NCBI RefSeq assembly: GCF_005871205.1
Contig: NZ_SWKM01000012.1
Span: forward strand, 558,001 to 622,000
Reading direction: 5' to 3'
Length of the DNA stretch: 64,000 nt
From: Marinobacter alexandrii
GTDB taxonomy: Bacteria; Pseudomonadota; Gammaproteobacteria; Pseudomonadales; Oleiphilaceae
Made by a program: the position numbers and the translations under genes
Notes under the pieces: generated by a model
The model's input: the letters and a program-made list of their open reading frames with translations, nothing else
What the model was told of the DNA's origin: nothing
Databases searched by the model: none
In this document: positions 46,550 to 56,227 of the stretch, in pieces
Numbering within the stretch: position 1 is the stretch's first letter
How the letters are laid out: each line of letters starts with the position of its first letter

Positions 46550-46673
46550 CTAAAGCGTTTGATGGGGGCATTAACTTAGGCGTCGGATCAGTTCTAGTAT
46601 CCGTAGGGCCTTCAGCTAGCGCCGACTGTCTGATCTTTTCAGGCCGCCCCAACTCCGCTCCTTGGAGAGAATA

Positions 46674-49208
46674 ATGGTAAATCAGAAAGCACACACTGGT
46701 ATGCCTGTCGTACCCAATCTTGAGGATTTTGACAAGCGCTCTGGAGGAGCTTTCGAACGCCTGATATTCAGCCATCGAAAATTGGTTCTCTTCAGTTGTT
46801 TGTTTATGACCCTTGTAATGGGATTCTTTGCGGCGAAACTGGATGTCAATGCCAGTTTTGAAAGAATGATTCCCGTTAATAATCCCTACATTCAAAACTA
46901 TCTCCAGTATAAGAGTGAACTGCCAGGTCTTGGTAATACCATTCGGGTTGTCGTTAGCAATAAGCAGGGCGATATTTACGACCCCGAGTATTTGAAAACC
47001 CTAGAGGAAGTAAACGACACGCTGTATCTGATTCCTGGTATTGATCGGTCATGGATGCGTTCCCTTTGGATGCCCATAGTTCGCTGGCGTGAGGTTACGG
47101 AAAACGGAATTACTGGTGGCGCGGTTATGCCATCGGATTACGACGGTACAGAATCATCCATTCAATCGCTTAAAAGGAATGTCGATCGTGCTGGTTTGAG
47201 AGGGAGCCTGGTAGCGAGCGATGAGTCCTCCAGCATGATTGTCGCACCGCTGTTGGACAGAAACCCCAACTCTGGAGAACCTCTGGATTACGGGGAGTTT
47301 TCTCAAGAACTTGAGGATAAAATCCGATCTTTTGAAAGTGAGAAAATTGGCATTCACATTGTAGGCTTTAGCAAGCTGGTGGGAGACCTGATAGACGGGC
47401 TGCAAGCCGTAATGCTGTTTTTTGCTGTGTCTGTAGTGATAGCGGCATTGTTCGTTTACCTGTATACCCGATGCCTGCGTAGTACTATTTTGTTAGTTAG
47501 TATCGCCGTGATTGGTGTCGTCTGGCTTTTGGGATTAATGCAGCTCTTGGGCTATGCACTTGACCCCTACTCCATCCTTGTTCCATTCCTGATATTCGCT
47601 ATCGGGTTGTCCCACGGCACTCAGAAGATGAATGGCGTGCTCCAGGATATTGGACGCGGTACGCATAAGTACGTCGCTGCACGGTATACCTTTCGCCGAC
47701 TCTTTTTGACAGGGCTTACTGCCTTGCTCACCAATATCGTCGGGTTTGCAGTTCTGGCGATCATCGACATTCCGGTAATTCGTGATTTGGCGATCACTAC
47801 CAGTATTGGGGTTTTTCTGCTGATTTTCACGAAGCTCATTCTGATACCAGTATCTCTATCCTATATCGGTGTCAGTAAAAAAGCGGCAAGAATTGCTATT
47901 GAAAAGGAGCAATCCGATTCGCAGAGCAGCACTTGGCTGGGTCGTGTATGGGCAGGCCTGGACAAGTTCACTGATCGCAAGTTCGCAATTGGCGCTATTT
48001 TCGCGTCGGTACTGATTACCGCCATCAGCTCGGTCATTATGATGGACTTGAAAATTGGTGATCTTGATCCAGGTGCGCCTGAGTTGCGCCCTGACTCCAG
48101 ATATAACCTAGACAATGCCTACATCAATGAAAATTATGGGTTATCCAGCGATCAGTTTGCGGTGATCATGAAAACTGATCCCGACGGCTGCCGGTTTTAT
48201 GAGCCTCTAAAAGCCATGGATAAATTGGCCTGGCAGCTTCGGCAAACCTCCGGAGTGCAAGCGACTGATTCGCTCGCAGAACGCGTTCGCTTGATGACCT
48301 CGGGGATGGCCGAGGGTAGCACCAAGTGGTTTACGATCAGTCGCGATCAAGCAATAACAAATGCAGCAGTTGATGCAGCCATGATTTCCTCCCCGGGAGT
48401 GACAAATCAGGATTGTTCGGTTACACCACTGATCGCCTATCTGACAGATCACAAAGCAGACACCTTGACCCGTGTTCTGAATGAAGTCCAAGACTTTGCC
48501 GCGGAAAATAACACCAAGCAAGAGGCTGAGCGACCAGTAGAGTTCTTGCTGGCAGCAGGGAATGCCGGCATAGAAGCGGCTACCAACATTGAAGTTCGGA
48601 AGGGCATTGTCATCATGTATTTTGCAGTTTACGGAGCTACAGCGCTGCTCTGTTTACTGACCTTCCGCAGCTTTGGCCGTGCAATACGGGCAACAGTAGT
48701 GGCCATGGTCCCACTCATCATGACGACGATTATCTGTAAGGCTCTGATGGTAGGTCTCGGTATTGGGCTAAAGGTCGCCACTTTACCAGTGATTGCCGTT
48801 GGCGTTGGGGTTGGGGTGGACTACGCGCTTTACCTTTTGGGTGTACAGGTGGCGGTGCAAGCAAGAGGCGAATCGCTGACAGTGGCCTATCGAAGATCTT
48901 TGGACTTCACCGGCCGAGTGGTGGCTCTGATCGGGCTGACCATGGCTGCGGGCGTCGTAACATGGGCTTGGTCTCCAATCAAATTCCAGGCGGATATGGG
49001 AATCCTGCTGACCTTTATGTTCCTGTGGAACATGATTGGGGCTTTGATCCTCATTCCTGCCCTGTCTCACTTCTTGCTCAATGATACAGAAAAGTTAAAA
49101 CCTGAAAGTAGCTCTGCAGAAACGCCTGCTTTGCCCAGAGGGGAAGGCAGTGACTCTCAAGCTGCTCAGCAAGCCAATACTATGTCCTCAAGAATGGCTG
49201 CTGAATGA
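46674..49208 (+). CDS. RND-superfamily transporter, MMPL/HAE type
   Basis: An 844-residue inner-membrane protein with the two-fold RND layout. TM1 lies near residue 40, a periplasmic loop spans roughly 60-240, a bundle of five helices follows, then a second loop (about 440-610) and five more helices. The conserved GVGVGVDYALYLLGVQV in the second half carries the proton-relay-type aspartate. It belongs to the hydrophobe/fatty-acid exporter group rather than to AcrB-type drug pumps, being shorter and lacking a membrane-fusion partner. The ATG at 46674 has a GGAGAGA ribosome site. With its neighbours it probably moves a lipid-like substrate, direction unknown. Confidence 0.9.
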   Translation: MVNQKAHTGMPVVPNLEDFDKRSGGAFERLIFSHRKLVLFSCLFMTLVMGFFAAKLDVNASFERMIPVNNPYIQNYLQYKSELPGLGNTIRVVVSNKQGDIYDPEYLKTLEEVNDTLYLIPGIDRSWMRSLWMPIVRWREVTENGITGGAVMPSDYDGTESSIQSLKRNVDRAGLRGSLVASDESSSMIVAPLLDRNPNSGEPLDYGEFSQELEDKIRSFESEKIGIHIVGFSKLVGDLIDGLQAVMLFFAVSVVIAALFVYLYTRCLRSTILLVSIAVIGVVWLLGLMQLLGYALDPYSILVPFLIFAIGLSHGTQKMNGVLQDIGRGTHKYVAARYTFRRLFLTGLTALLTNIVGFAVLAIIDIPVIRDLAITTSIGVFLLIFTKLILIPVSLSYIGVSKKAARIAIEKEQSDSQSSTWLGRVWAGLDKFTDRKFAIGAIFASVLITAISSVIMMDLKIGDLDPGAPELRPDSRYNLDNAYINENYGLSSDQFAVIMKTDPDGCRFYEPLKAMDKLAWQLRQTSGVQATDSLAERVRLMTSGMAEGSTKWFTISRDQAITNAAVDAAMISSPGVTNQDCSVTPLIAYLTDHKADTLTRVLNEVQDFAAENNTKQEAERPVEFLLAAGNAGIEAATNIEVRKGIVIMYFAVYGATALLCLLTFRSFGRAIRATVVAMVPLIMTTIICKALMVGLGIGLKVATLPVIAVGVGVGVDYALYLLGVQVAVQARGESLTVAYRRSLDFTGRVVALIGLTMAAGVVTWAWSPIKFQADMGILLTFMFLWNMIGALILIPALSHFLLNDTEKLKPESSSAETPALPRGEGSDSQAAQQANTMSSRMAAE

Positions 49209-49271
49209 TCTTATGTTGTGGCGGGGAGTCTTATTCCAATGGAACGCTTCCCATATATACGGAGAAATGAA

Positions 49272-50237
49272 ATGTTTGATCTATTAATGAGCGCCGACAT
49301 GATGGTTCCGGATCCTGATGGTATGACGGAGCTGTTAGTAAGCAAATTGGGAATTCATAAACACGAACGTTGGCGCCAGGCATTCGACGACCATCCTTAT
49401 ATCGCTCACTTCTTGCGGGTTCATAAGTCACTGGCGGTTTCACCAACCCGAGTTGAGCCGCAGTGGCACCTGGATCGCCCAAACCCCGGCGACCCTATGT
49501 TTCATGAGTTCCTGGAAAGCCTGAAAACCTTCCAGGGCCGCCATCGCCCGATGCTGACGCATTCTATTGTATTGTCTCTGAAAGGAGACAAGTTCGACGA
49601 ACTCGTCAGCAAGCTGATGCGCCGTGGACTGCCTTTCAGAATGGCTCAGCGTACCCCCGACATGCCATTCGACCGGCTGTGGCTGGGTGCCACCCCCGAA
49701 AAACCACACTACGACCCTATCGTGGACGGCGGACTGTGTATCGAAATCATGCCGATGGAACCGTTACAGATGCCGCCGGAAACCTTCGACGTTCCCCCGC
49801 AAGAACCCAGGGACCCGAAACCCGGTGATATGGTCCGGGTTTCAGCCCGTGGCTATCTGGTTCGGGATCTGGATGAAACGCTGCGTCGCCTGTCTGCCAA
49901 TCTTGACTGGGAACCTTCCGCGCCCGTGGAGACGATCAGCGGCGAAGGCTATCGTCGTGCGCGTATGGGCTTCAACCTTCCCAACAGCGCCACGCTTGAC
50001 GTGATTGAGGCAACACGTTGGAACAGCGATGCGGGTGTGTATCTCAATAGCTGGGGACCCGGACCGTATTACATTCGGATAGCGGTAACCGACCTGGCGG
50101 CAAAGGCAGAAGATCTTAGTGCGCGTGGAACCAAGTTCACCTGGATTGAGTCCTGTGACGCGGTAGGTGGTAAGGCGTTGATCCGAGTTGATCCCGCTGA
50201 ACTTCGAGGCCAGCTGTTCGAGTTTGAGGAGTGCTGA
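49272..50237 (+). CDS. VOC-superfamily protein, two glyoxalase-like domains
   Basis: A 321-residue protein with two glyoxalase/dioxygenase-like halves. The first (about 1-185) opens FDLLMSADMMVPDPDGMTELL; the second (about 195-321) opens RVSARGYLVRDLDETLRRLS and ends RVDPAELRGQLFEFEE with the usual C-terminal glutamate. Metal ligands are not all obvious. The start at 49272 has GGAGA at 49261-49265; the longer frame from 49218 has no ribosome site. VOC proteins include extradiol dioxygenases, isomerases and hydrolases, so a ring-cleaving or isomerising step is possible but unproven. The enoyl-CoA hydratase gene starts one base after its stop. Confidence 0.78.
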   Translation: MFDLLMSADMMVPDPDGMTELLVSKLGIHKHERWRQAFDDHPYIAHFLRVHKSLAVSPTRVEPQWHLDRPNPGDPMFHEFLESLKTFQGRHRPMLTHSIVLSLKGDKFDELVSKLMRRGLPFRMAQRTPDMPFDRLWLGATPEKPHYDPIVDGGLCIEIMPMEPLQMPPETFDVPPQEPRDPKPGDMVRVSARGYLVRDLDETLRRLSANLDWEPSAPVETISGEGYRRARMGFNLPNSATLDVIEATRWNSDAGVYLNSWGPGPYYIRIAVTDLAAKAEDLSARGTKFTWIESCDAVGGKALIRVDPAELRGQLFEFEEC

Positions 50238-50238
50238 C

Positions 50239-51051
50239 ATGAGCGTGAAGGAGAAGATCAACGAAGCCATCAACGACGCCGTCAGTATTTGCCGGGACGG
50301 TAATGTCGGCTGGGTGATTCTCAATCGACCGAAACAGATCAACGCCATCAACGATGATGTCCGTACTGGGGTGCCCCAAGCTCTCAGACAATTTGAACTG
50401 GATACTGATATCCGCGTGATTGTCATTAGGGGAGAAGGCGAGCGTGGCTTATGTGCCGGAGCTGATATCAAGGAACGTCGCGGTCCGGAGAACTCCCTTC
50501 AGGTGAGAAAGCGGATGGAATGTACCCGGTGGATTGAAGCCATCGATTCCACGACCAAGCCGGTTATTGTGGCGATCCATGGGTACTGCATGGGTGGGGG
50601 AATGGAGCTGGCTCTGGCTTGCGATATTCGTTTTGCCTCACCGGACGCCGTGATGGCTTTGCCTGAGACTGGGCTTGGGTTGATTCCCGGGGGCGGCGGA
50701 ACCCAGCGCCTATGCCGTGTTGTTGCGCCTGGCCAAGCACTGGATATGCTTTTGAGCGGTGATCGCCTTGATGCGCCCAAGGCAAAGCGTATTGGCCTCG
50801 TGACCCGCGTTTCTGAATCCGCAGAGAGTCTTCTTAGTGAAGTGGCTGATCTGGCGCAAAAAATTGCTGTGAAACCACCATTGGCGACCGCGTATGTCAA
50901 AAAAGCCGCGCGAGCGTCGCTGGAGTTGGAGTTGAAGCGCGGTCTTGATCTGGAGTTGGATTTATTCGCGCTGCTGGCACCTACCAATGATGCCAGAGAG
51001 GCTGCGTTGGCATTCAGTGAACGTCGAGAGCCTAACTTTGTGGGCGAGTAG
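50239..51051 (+). CDS. Enoyl-CoA hydratase/isomerase family protein
   Basis: A 270-residue crotonase. The oxyanion motifs are ERGLCAGADIKE and HGYCMGGGMELALACD. Both hydratase glutamates appear to be present, in GGGMELA and in ALPETGLGLIPGGGGTQRL, which supports a true hydratase over a decarboxylase. The ATG at 50239 follows GAGGA at 50226-50230, and the gene is effectively coupled to the VOC gene. In this cluster it would handle a CoA thioester of the degraded compound; the specific acyl group cannot be read. Confidence 0.9.
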   Translation: MSVKEKINEAINDAVSICRDGNVGWVILNRPKQINAINDDVRTGVPQALRQFELDTDIRVIVIRGEGERGLCAGADIKERRGPENSLQVRKRMECTRWIEAIDSTTKPVIVAIHGYCMGGGMELALACDIRFASPDAVMALPETGLGLIPGGGGTQRLCRVVAPGQALDMLLSGDRLDAPKAKRIGLVTRVSESAESLLSEVADLAQKIAVKPPLATAYVKKAARASLELELKRGLDLELDLFALLAPTNDAREAALAFSERREPNFVGE

Positions 51052-51091
51052 TCAGCGCTAGTCAAGGGAAAAATAAAATAGAGAGTATGGT

Positions 51092-51922
51092 ATGACCACA
51101 CAAAAGCTTGCAGATCGAGTAGCGATAGTAACCGGCGCAGGTGGCGGGCTAGGCGCGGAATGTGCCCGTGTGCTTGCCTCTCACGGAGCCAGGTTGGCCG
51201 TCGTCGATATTAATGAGGAGGCCGCCCTTAGTGTTGCTGAAGCGCTCAAGCGTGCAGGGCATGAGGCTATCGCGATCCAGACGGACGTTTCTTCCGAAAG
51301 CGACGTCAAGGCGATGATTGAACGCGTAGAGGAGTCTTTCGGTCAAATTGACATTCTACACAACAACGCTGCGGTGCTCAGCGTTGAGCAACGCAAGCTT
51401 GATCGGGATATCTGCAATCTGGATATGGCGGCCTGGGACCGCGCAATTGCAGTTAATCTTCGGGGGGCGGTTCTCTGCTCGAAGTACGCAATCCCCGTCA
51501 TGCTGAAGCGTGGTAGGGGGTCTGTGATTTTCGCAACGTCAGGATTGGGCGCTCAGGGCGACCTCTCTCTCACGGGGTATGCGTCTTCAAAAGCGGCTCT
51601 CAACATGTTGCCCAAGCTCGTCGCCGCACAGTATGGAAAATTGGGAATTCGGGGTAATGCGGTACAAATCGGACTTGCACCCTCTGAAAACGCTCATAGC
51701 TCAATGCCCACGGAATTGCTGGATATCCTGCGAGACAACCACCTGACGCCTGAGTTGGGTACACCTCGACAAATTGCGGATGTTGTTGCGTTTCTCGCCA
51801 GTGACGAATCGTCTTTTGTCACCGGAACAACGGTGGTCGCTGACGGAGGGTTTGGAAGCCACACGCCCTCACTGGTGGCAATGCGTGAGTTTTTTGCCAA
51901 ATCCGGGGGCGGAAGTATGTGA
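51092..51922 (+). CDS. Short-chain dehydrogenase/reductase
   Basis: A 276-residue classical SDR with TGAGGGLG (cofactor glycines), NNAA, catalytic serine in FATSGLGAQG and the canonical YASSK motif. The acidic residue after the second strand (VVDINEE) favours NAD(H) over NADP(H). It is the last gene of the plus-strand run 42.2-51.9 kb, 40 bp after the hydratase. It probably oxidises an alcohol intermediate of the same pathway. The C-terminal tail is somewhat longer than average. Confidence 0.9.
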   Translation: MTTQKLADRVAIVTGAGGGLGAECARVLASHGARLAVVDINEEAALSVAEALKRAGHEAIAIQTDVSSESDVKAMIERVEESFGQIDILHNNAAVLSVEQRKLDRDICNLDMAAWDRAIAVNLRGAVLCSKYAIPVMLKRGRGSVIFATSGLGAQGDLSLTGYASSKAALNMLPKLVAAQYGKLGIRGNAVQIGLAPSENAHSSMPTELLDILRDNHLTPELGTPRQIADVVAFLASDESSFVTGTTVVADGGFGSHTPSLVAMREFFAKSGGGSM

Positions 51923-51940
51923 GGCGGGCGATGGTCAGGA

Positions 51941-52600
51941 TCAGTCCTGACCAGCCTGGGAATGATTTTGTGAGATGCTGGCCAGGATGAAATTGGCTGA
52001 ATGTTCACGCCAGATAAGCATGCCTTCATCAGAACGAGTATCAAATCCAATCAGAGCTGACATCGAGTAATGGTTGGTGAATGCGCCTGACATCAAGAGT
52101 GACGAAGTCGCAAGAAATAATCGGGCATCGATATCAGGCCTGAAAGTTCCGTTTGAAATGCCTCGCTCCAGAACCGACGAGAACTTGTTTGCGAGAGCCG
52201 GAGAACGATGAATGAAATTGTTGGGGCGACTGTCTTGTGATTCGTGATATCGAATCCCTTCAAGTGCCAGGGTTCCTAACAAGGGATCATTCATATACTG
52301 ATCGAAGCAGCAGTAAAGTAACTTACGGAGCCCTTCATCTGGTTCAAGGTTGTCTGTGTCCAACTCAATGAGTTCTTCCATGATTTGGGTTGATACGTCT
52401 TCCAATACAGTCGAGAAAAGAGAAGCCTTGGATCCATAGTAGTGATAGACCAGTTGTTTGGTAACACCCGCTTCGCGTGCAATATCTTCAATGCGTGCGC
52501 CGTCCAAGCCTTTTAGCGCGAAATTTTCCCTTGCTGAGGTCAAGAGGCGATCCAGGGTATCTCTTTTATTGGGAAGTGTTTTCGATGTCTCGTTCGTCAT
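51941..52600 (-). CDS. TetR-family transcriptional regulator
   Basis: A 219-residue TetR-type regulator: HTH in IEDIAREAGVTKQLVYHYYGSKASLF (about 37-62), then an all-helical ligand domain of the AcrR/RutR kind with C-terminal residues typical of YcdC-like regulators. It converges on the plus-strand operon and is divergent from the SDR at 52730. A short perfect stem (arms 51933-51940 and 51945-51952) overlaps its 3' end and may serve both transcripts. It is a candidate owner of the GACAGG palindromes at 41.8-42.1 kb (inference). Confidence 0.92.
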   Translation of the reverse strand: MTNETSKTLPNKRDTLDRLLTSARENFALKGLDGARIEDIAREAGVTKQLVYHYYGSKASLFSTVLEDVSTQIMEELIELDTDNLEPDEGLRKLLYCCFDQYMNDPLLGTLALEGIRYHESQDSRPNNFIHRSPALANKFSSVLERGISNGTFRPDIDARLFLATSSLLMSGAFTNHYSMSALIGFDTRSDEGMLIWREHSANFILASISQNHSQAGQD

Positions 52601-52729
52601 AGCGTTTTTTACTTTTCGTTAAAATTTACGCGCTGCAGTACGAATTCAGAATAAACCATTTAGATGCAGAGAGTAATGTAGCGAATGCCTAAAAGCGGTG
52701 TGACCATTCTATGAAACTAGGAGGCTGGC

Positions 52730-53509
52730 TTGGAAACGGGAATTGCGGGACGTAGAGCCATTGTCTGTGCGTCATCACGTGGTCTGGGGCGGGCATGTGC
52801 TGAAGCGTTGGCTCAAGAGGGCTGTGAAGTTTTTATCAATGGCCGCTCTGAAAAAACCTTGGCTGAGGCCGCACGGCAGATTTTCGAATTAACGGGCAAT
52901 CAGCCAATCTCCGTTGTCGCCGACCTGAATACGGAGTCCGGACGCGAGGCCCTGCTCAAGGCCTGTCCAATGCCTGATATCCTCATTACCAATAATGGTG
53001 GGCCGGAGCCCGGTTCGATTAAAGACTGGGACATGGAGCGTTGGCAGCAGGCCGTCAATGCAAACATGTTGTCTGCAATCATGATGATCCAGTCCGTTGT
53101 AACCGGGATGCAGGAGCGTTCCTTCGGCAGGATCGTCAACATTACATCCGCAATGGTGAAAACGCCACGGCTGCCGCTCGGGCTTTCGACGGCTGCCAGA
53201 GCCGGGTTAACGTCCTTCTCAAAAGCGCTCTCGGTGGAAGTGGCTCGCCATAACGTAACGATCAACAACGTGCTCCCGGAGAGAATTGCAACAGATCGGC
53301 TGACTTACATGACGGAACAGTACGCGATGTCGAAAAGTATCGATATGGCACAAGCCCGTGAGGCAATGGTCCGGCCCATTCCCGCCAGGCGTTTTGGAAC
53401 CCCTGAGGAGTTTGCTGCAGCCTGTACATTCCTCTGCTCGAGTCAGGCCGGCTATATTACTGGGCAAAATCTTCAAATCGATGGTGGTGCCTACTCGGGG
53501 CTAATCTAG
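52730..53509 (+). CDS. Short-chain dehydrogenase/reductase, atypical YxxxK-less subfamily
   Basis: A 259-residue SDR. The cofactor loop reads CASSRGLG (13-20) and NNGG replaces NNAG. The catalytic serine is kept (Ser140 in NITSAM), but the YxxxK positions read Ser153 and Arg157 (STAAR). A subgroup of SDRs shares this pattern, so it may be a functional but unusual enzyme. The start is a TTG at 52730, backed by AGGAGG six bases upstream; no ATG fits as well. It is divergent from the TetR gene and may be its direct target. Confidence 0.85.
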   Translation: METGIAGRRAIVCASSRGLGRACAEALAQEGCEVFINGRSEKTLAEAARQIFELTGNQPISVVADLNTESGREALLKACPMPDILITNNGGPEPGSIKDWDMERWQQAVNANMLSAIMMIQSVVTGMQERSFGRIVNITSAMVKTPRLPLGLSTAARAGLTSFSKALSVEVARHNVTINNVLPERIATDRLTYMTEQYAMSKSIDMAQAREAMVRPIPARRFGTPEEFAAACTFLCSSQAGYITGQNLQIDGGAYSGLI

Positions 53510-53516
53510 TGTTGAA

Positions 53517-53924
53517 TCACTGTCGGCCTCGAGATCTCCAGTCCTCTGGTGGCGTTTCAGAGGGATCGAAATCCAGTTCGACATCGACGTGGTTTGGGTC
53601 CTTGAAAAAGACTTGCCAGGTTCGTTCGTTGCCCGGTGCCCGGATAATACGATAGCGCACATCGTACTGGTCCAGCTTGTCCAGCGTGGAGGAAAATCCC
53701 TGTGCGGAGAAGGCCATATGATCGAGAACACCACGCCGTGGGTTGGGCATAGTATCTACAGAAATGACGTGCAGAATGGCCTTTCCATTTACGTAGAGCC
53801 ACAACCCATCGACAGGGAACGGTGGGCGCGGCCCTTCTTGCAATCCTATGAGATCTACATAGAAGCGTCGGGTGGTCTCAAGCTGGTTCGTTACGATGGT
53901 GAAGTGGTCCATGCCGAGAATCAT
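53517..53924 (-). CDS. Single-domain VOC-family protein
   Basis: A 135-residue glyoxalase/bleomycin-resistance-type protein. It opens GMDHFTIVTNQLETTRRFYVDLIG, with a first-strand histidine. The middle strand GKAILHVISVD and LDHMAFSAQG carry further histidines, and the end FFKDPNHVDVELDF carries the conserved glutamate, so a complete metal site (His, His, Glu) is plausible. Such proteins act as dioxygenases, epimerases or resistance proteins. It converges on the SDR gene with 7 bp between stops and is divergent from the AraC gene. Confidence 0.85.
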   Translation of the reverse strand: MILGMDHFTIVTNQLETTRRFYVDLIGLQEGPRPPFPVDGLWLYVNGKAILHVISVDTMPNPRRGVLDHMAFSAQGFSSTLDKLDQYDVRYRIIRAPGNERTWQVFFKDPNHVDVELDFDPSETPPEDWRSRGRQ

Positions 53925-54018
53925 AAAGCGTCCAGATATAGTTTATTTAGATTATTGCCTGATGCTAAAGAGCATTCACTTTCAGTACCAAAAACCATAA
54001 TAACTGAAGGAGGAGTCC

Positions 54019-54918
54019 ATGCATTCCATTCGCTACCTGGAACACGATCCCAACAGCGCCAGACAGTTTTCTACCGAAGCCAGGATATCCAGTGATTGCT
54101 TTGATATCCGCATAGAAAATGCCCAATGGTCTCGGTCGGGTATGGCAACGATTGAAGCTGAGCAAAATTGTTTGCTACGACTTATTCTCTCTTCTGCAGA
54201 TCGGACTCTGAGTTTTTCCAACAACACCGGAAGATTTCTTGATCGGGGTGGGGACTTCAAGCCACTGGGACCTGCTCTTTTTATTCCTAGCGATACCACC
54301 TTCCAGTTCAGTCATGGGATGACAGACCACAAGGCACTGATCTGTCTGTTTAACCCTGATGCGCTGAGCCCCATGATGACGGGTATGCCGTGGAACTGGA
54401 ACGGCTGTGTGAATGACAACATGCTCAACCTCGACACTCCCTACCTGATGTCTGTTCTCCAGCGGCTTGCACGGGAATGCATGTCCCCCGGTTTTGCCAG
54501 CGAACTCCAGATTGAATGTCTTCTGACGGCAATGGCACTGGATCTCCAAAATGAATACGGTGGTCAGAAAGTCTATGAAGCAAATTCTCCCGACAAACTG
54601 AGCACAGCGACGGTCAAATATATACGCGACATGTTTGAGGCAGGGCCTGAGGTCGATTGGTCGCTTGCTGCCCTGGCCGCAGCCTGTAATATTCCGGCCA
54701 GAAAACTGTCCCAGCAATTTAAGAACACAACCGGCCGTACGTTGCGGCAATACGCCGCGCAGACCCGTATACGTCAGGCAAAATCGCTATTGTTGAATCC
54801 GAACGTTCTTATAAAGCAGGTTGCCTATCAAACTGGATTTCAGAACCCAGCCTCGTTCACGGCTGCTTTTCGCAAGGAGGTGGGTGTTACCCCCGAGATG
54901 TTCCGTAGCAGTGTTTGA
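54019..54918 (+). CDS. AraC-family transcriptional regulator
   Basis: A 299-residue regulator with a cupin-like N-terminal sensing domain. A C-terminal double HTH (about 195-299) includes WSLAALAAACNIPARKLSQQF and the signature IKQVAYQTGFQNPASFTAAFRKEVGVTP. A strong GGAGGAG ribosome site precedes the ATG. It lies between a divergent VOC gene and a convergent MFS-to-DUF1302 block, so it probably controls one or both. Effector unknown. Confidence 0.92.
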   Translation: MHSIRYLEHDPNSARQFSTEARISSDCFDIRIENAQWSRSGMATIEAEQNCLLRLILSSADRTLSFSNNTGRFLDRGGDFKPLGPALFIPSDTTFQFSHGMTDHKALICLFNPDALSPMMTGMPWNWNGCVNDNMLNLDTPYLMSVLQRLARECMSPGFASELQIECLLTAMALDLQNEYGGQKVYEANSPDKLSTATVKYIRDMFEAGPEVDWSLAALAAACNIPARKLSQQFKNTTGRTLRQYAAQTRIRQAKSLLLNPNVLIKQVAYQTGFQNPASFTAAFRKEVGVTPEMFRSSV

Positions 54919-54937
54919 ATGTATTCAATGCGAGGGA

Positions 54938-56194
54938 TCAGCTCATTGCGGCGGAGTACTCCCGATGGAAAACCGGGTATCGGCCGAGCGATAACAGCAT
55001 TAAAGGTCCGATTACGAAACAGAACGTGCTGAACGCCAGGAGACCGGAATAGTCCTTTGTCGCATCGTAGAGTGCGCCGAATAATAGAGGGGCAGCGGCG
55101 GCGCCTGCGGTAACCAACCCCAGCTGAACGCCGAAGAGCCGCCCGTAATCCCTCATCCCAAAGTAGCGCGCAATCAGGAAGGCTGAGATGTCGAACTCGG
55201 CACCGGCGCCCAGCCCGGCCAATATGGTCGCAATAATATAGAGTGTTGTGCTGTCATGGCTCATCGCAAAAATGAGACAGGCGAAGGCTGGCATCGCCAG
55301 AGCGATGGCAGCGACCCCAGGCGCCCATAGGCGATCAATGAGGTATCCCACGATGAGGCGCCCACCAATCAGTGAAAGTCCGAAAGTACTGAAGATTTGC
55401 CCGGCTTCGACAGCAGACAGTCCGTTGTCCTGAAGCATGGGGACGATGTTTGTGACCAGGCCCACAACGCAGGCAACGATCATTGTCATCGAGATATTGC
55501 ATACCCAGAAACGCCATGACCTTAGGGCCTGACTGAGCGTCAGTCCCTCCTCAGGTAACGGTTCACGGGCTTTATCTTTCTTCGGGCTATCTGCCTGGGC
55601 GTCAGTCTTCAGCCAAATAAGTGTCAGCGGAAGTCCTATAGTAACCGGGAGAATAGCCAGGGCAAGAAACCCTGCCTGCCAGCCCCATACAGAAACACTC
55701 CAGGTGACTAGTATGGGCAGTAAAGCCGCGGCCAGGCCTGAGCCGCTGAGAATAATGGCCAATGCAAGCCCTCGGTTCTCGATAAACCAGAGATTGACAA
55801 GGTGCGTCCAAGTGATCTGAAGGGTGCCCAGCCCCGCTAAAGGAACCAGGAAATAGCCGATATAGAGGCACCAGATCGAATCCTGAATTTGCGTCAGAAG
55901 TGCCAGGCTGGCGGAAAGGGCAACCAGCGATAGGACAGTCACGGTGCGTAAACCATATTTCAGGTTAAGCCAGCCCGCCAGCTGCGCCGCAATAATGGTC
56001 CCCAACGAGAGAGCTGTGACAGCAGCCTGTAATTCGCTTCGGCCCCAGCCCATACTCTTTTCCAGCGGAATGGTCAGCGCGCTGAAACTGTACAGTAATA
56101 GTGAGCTTGAACTTGTGGCAACGCCAACGACCGCGAGTAAAAGGACCTGCCAGCCGAGCCTGAATTCTCTGTTATTGAAACTCTTCATATCCAA
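54938..56194 (-). CDS. MFS transporter
   Basis: A 418-residue inner-membrane carrier with twelve hydrophobic segments and the major facilitator pattern of the oxalate/formate-antiporter or monocarboxylate-like group (AGWLNLKYGLRTVTVLS in the first-half loop, GYLIDRLWAPGV in the second). It probably imports an organic acid related to the pathway of this cluster. It converges with the AraC gene, and is followed upstream by the SDR, phosphotransferase and hydrolase-like genes on the same strand, spaced 31-66 bp apart. Confidence 0.9.
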   Translation of the reverse strand: MDMKSFNNREFRLGWQVLLLAVVGVATSSSSLLLYSFSALTIPLEKSMGWGRSELQAAVTALSLGTIIAAQLAGWLNLKYGLRTVTVLSLVALSASLALLTQIQDSIWCLYIGYFLVPLAGLGTLQITWTHLVNLWFIENRGLALAIILSGSGLAAALLPILVTWSVSVWGWQAGFLALAILPVTIGLPLTLIWLKTDAQADSPKKDKAREPLPEEGLTLSQALRSWRFWVCNISMTMIVACVVGLVTNIVPMLQDNGLSAVEAGQIFSTFGLSLIGGRLIVGYLIDRLWAPGVAAIALAMPAFACLIFAMSHDSTTLYIIATILAGLGAGAEFDISAFLIARYFGMRDYGRLFGVQLGLVTAGAAAAPLLFGALYDATKDYSGLLAFSTFCFVIGPLMLLSLGRYPVFHREYSAAMS

Positions 56195-56227
56195 TGCTCT
56201 AAATAATGTGGTGGGTGGAAAGCGCTT

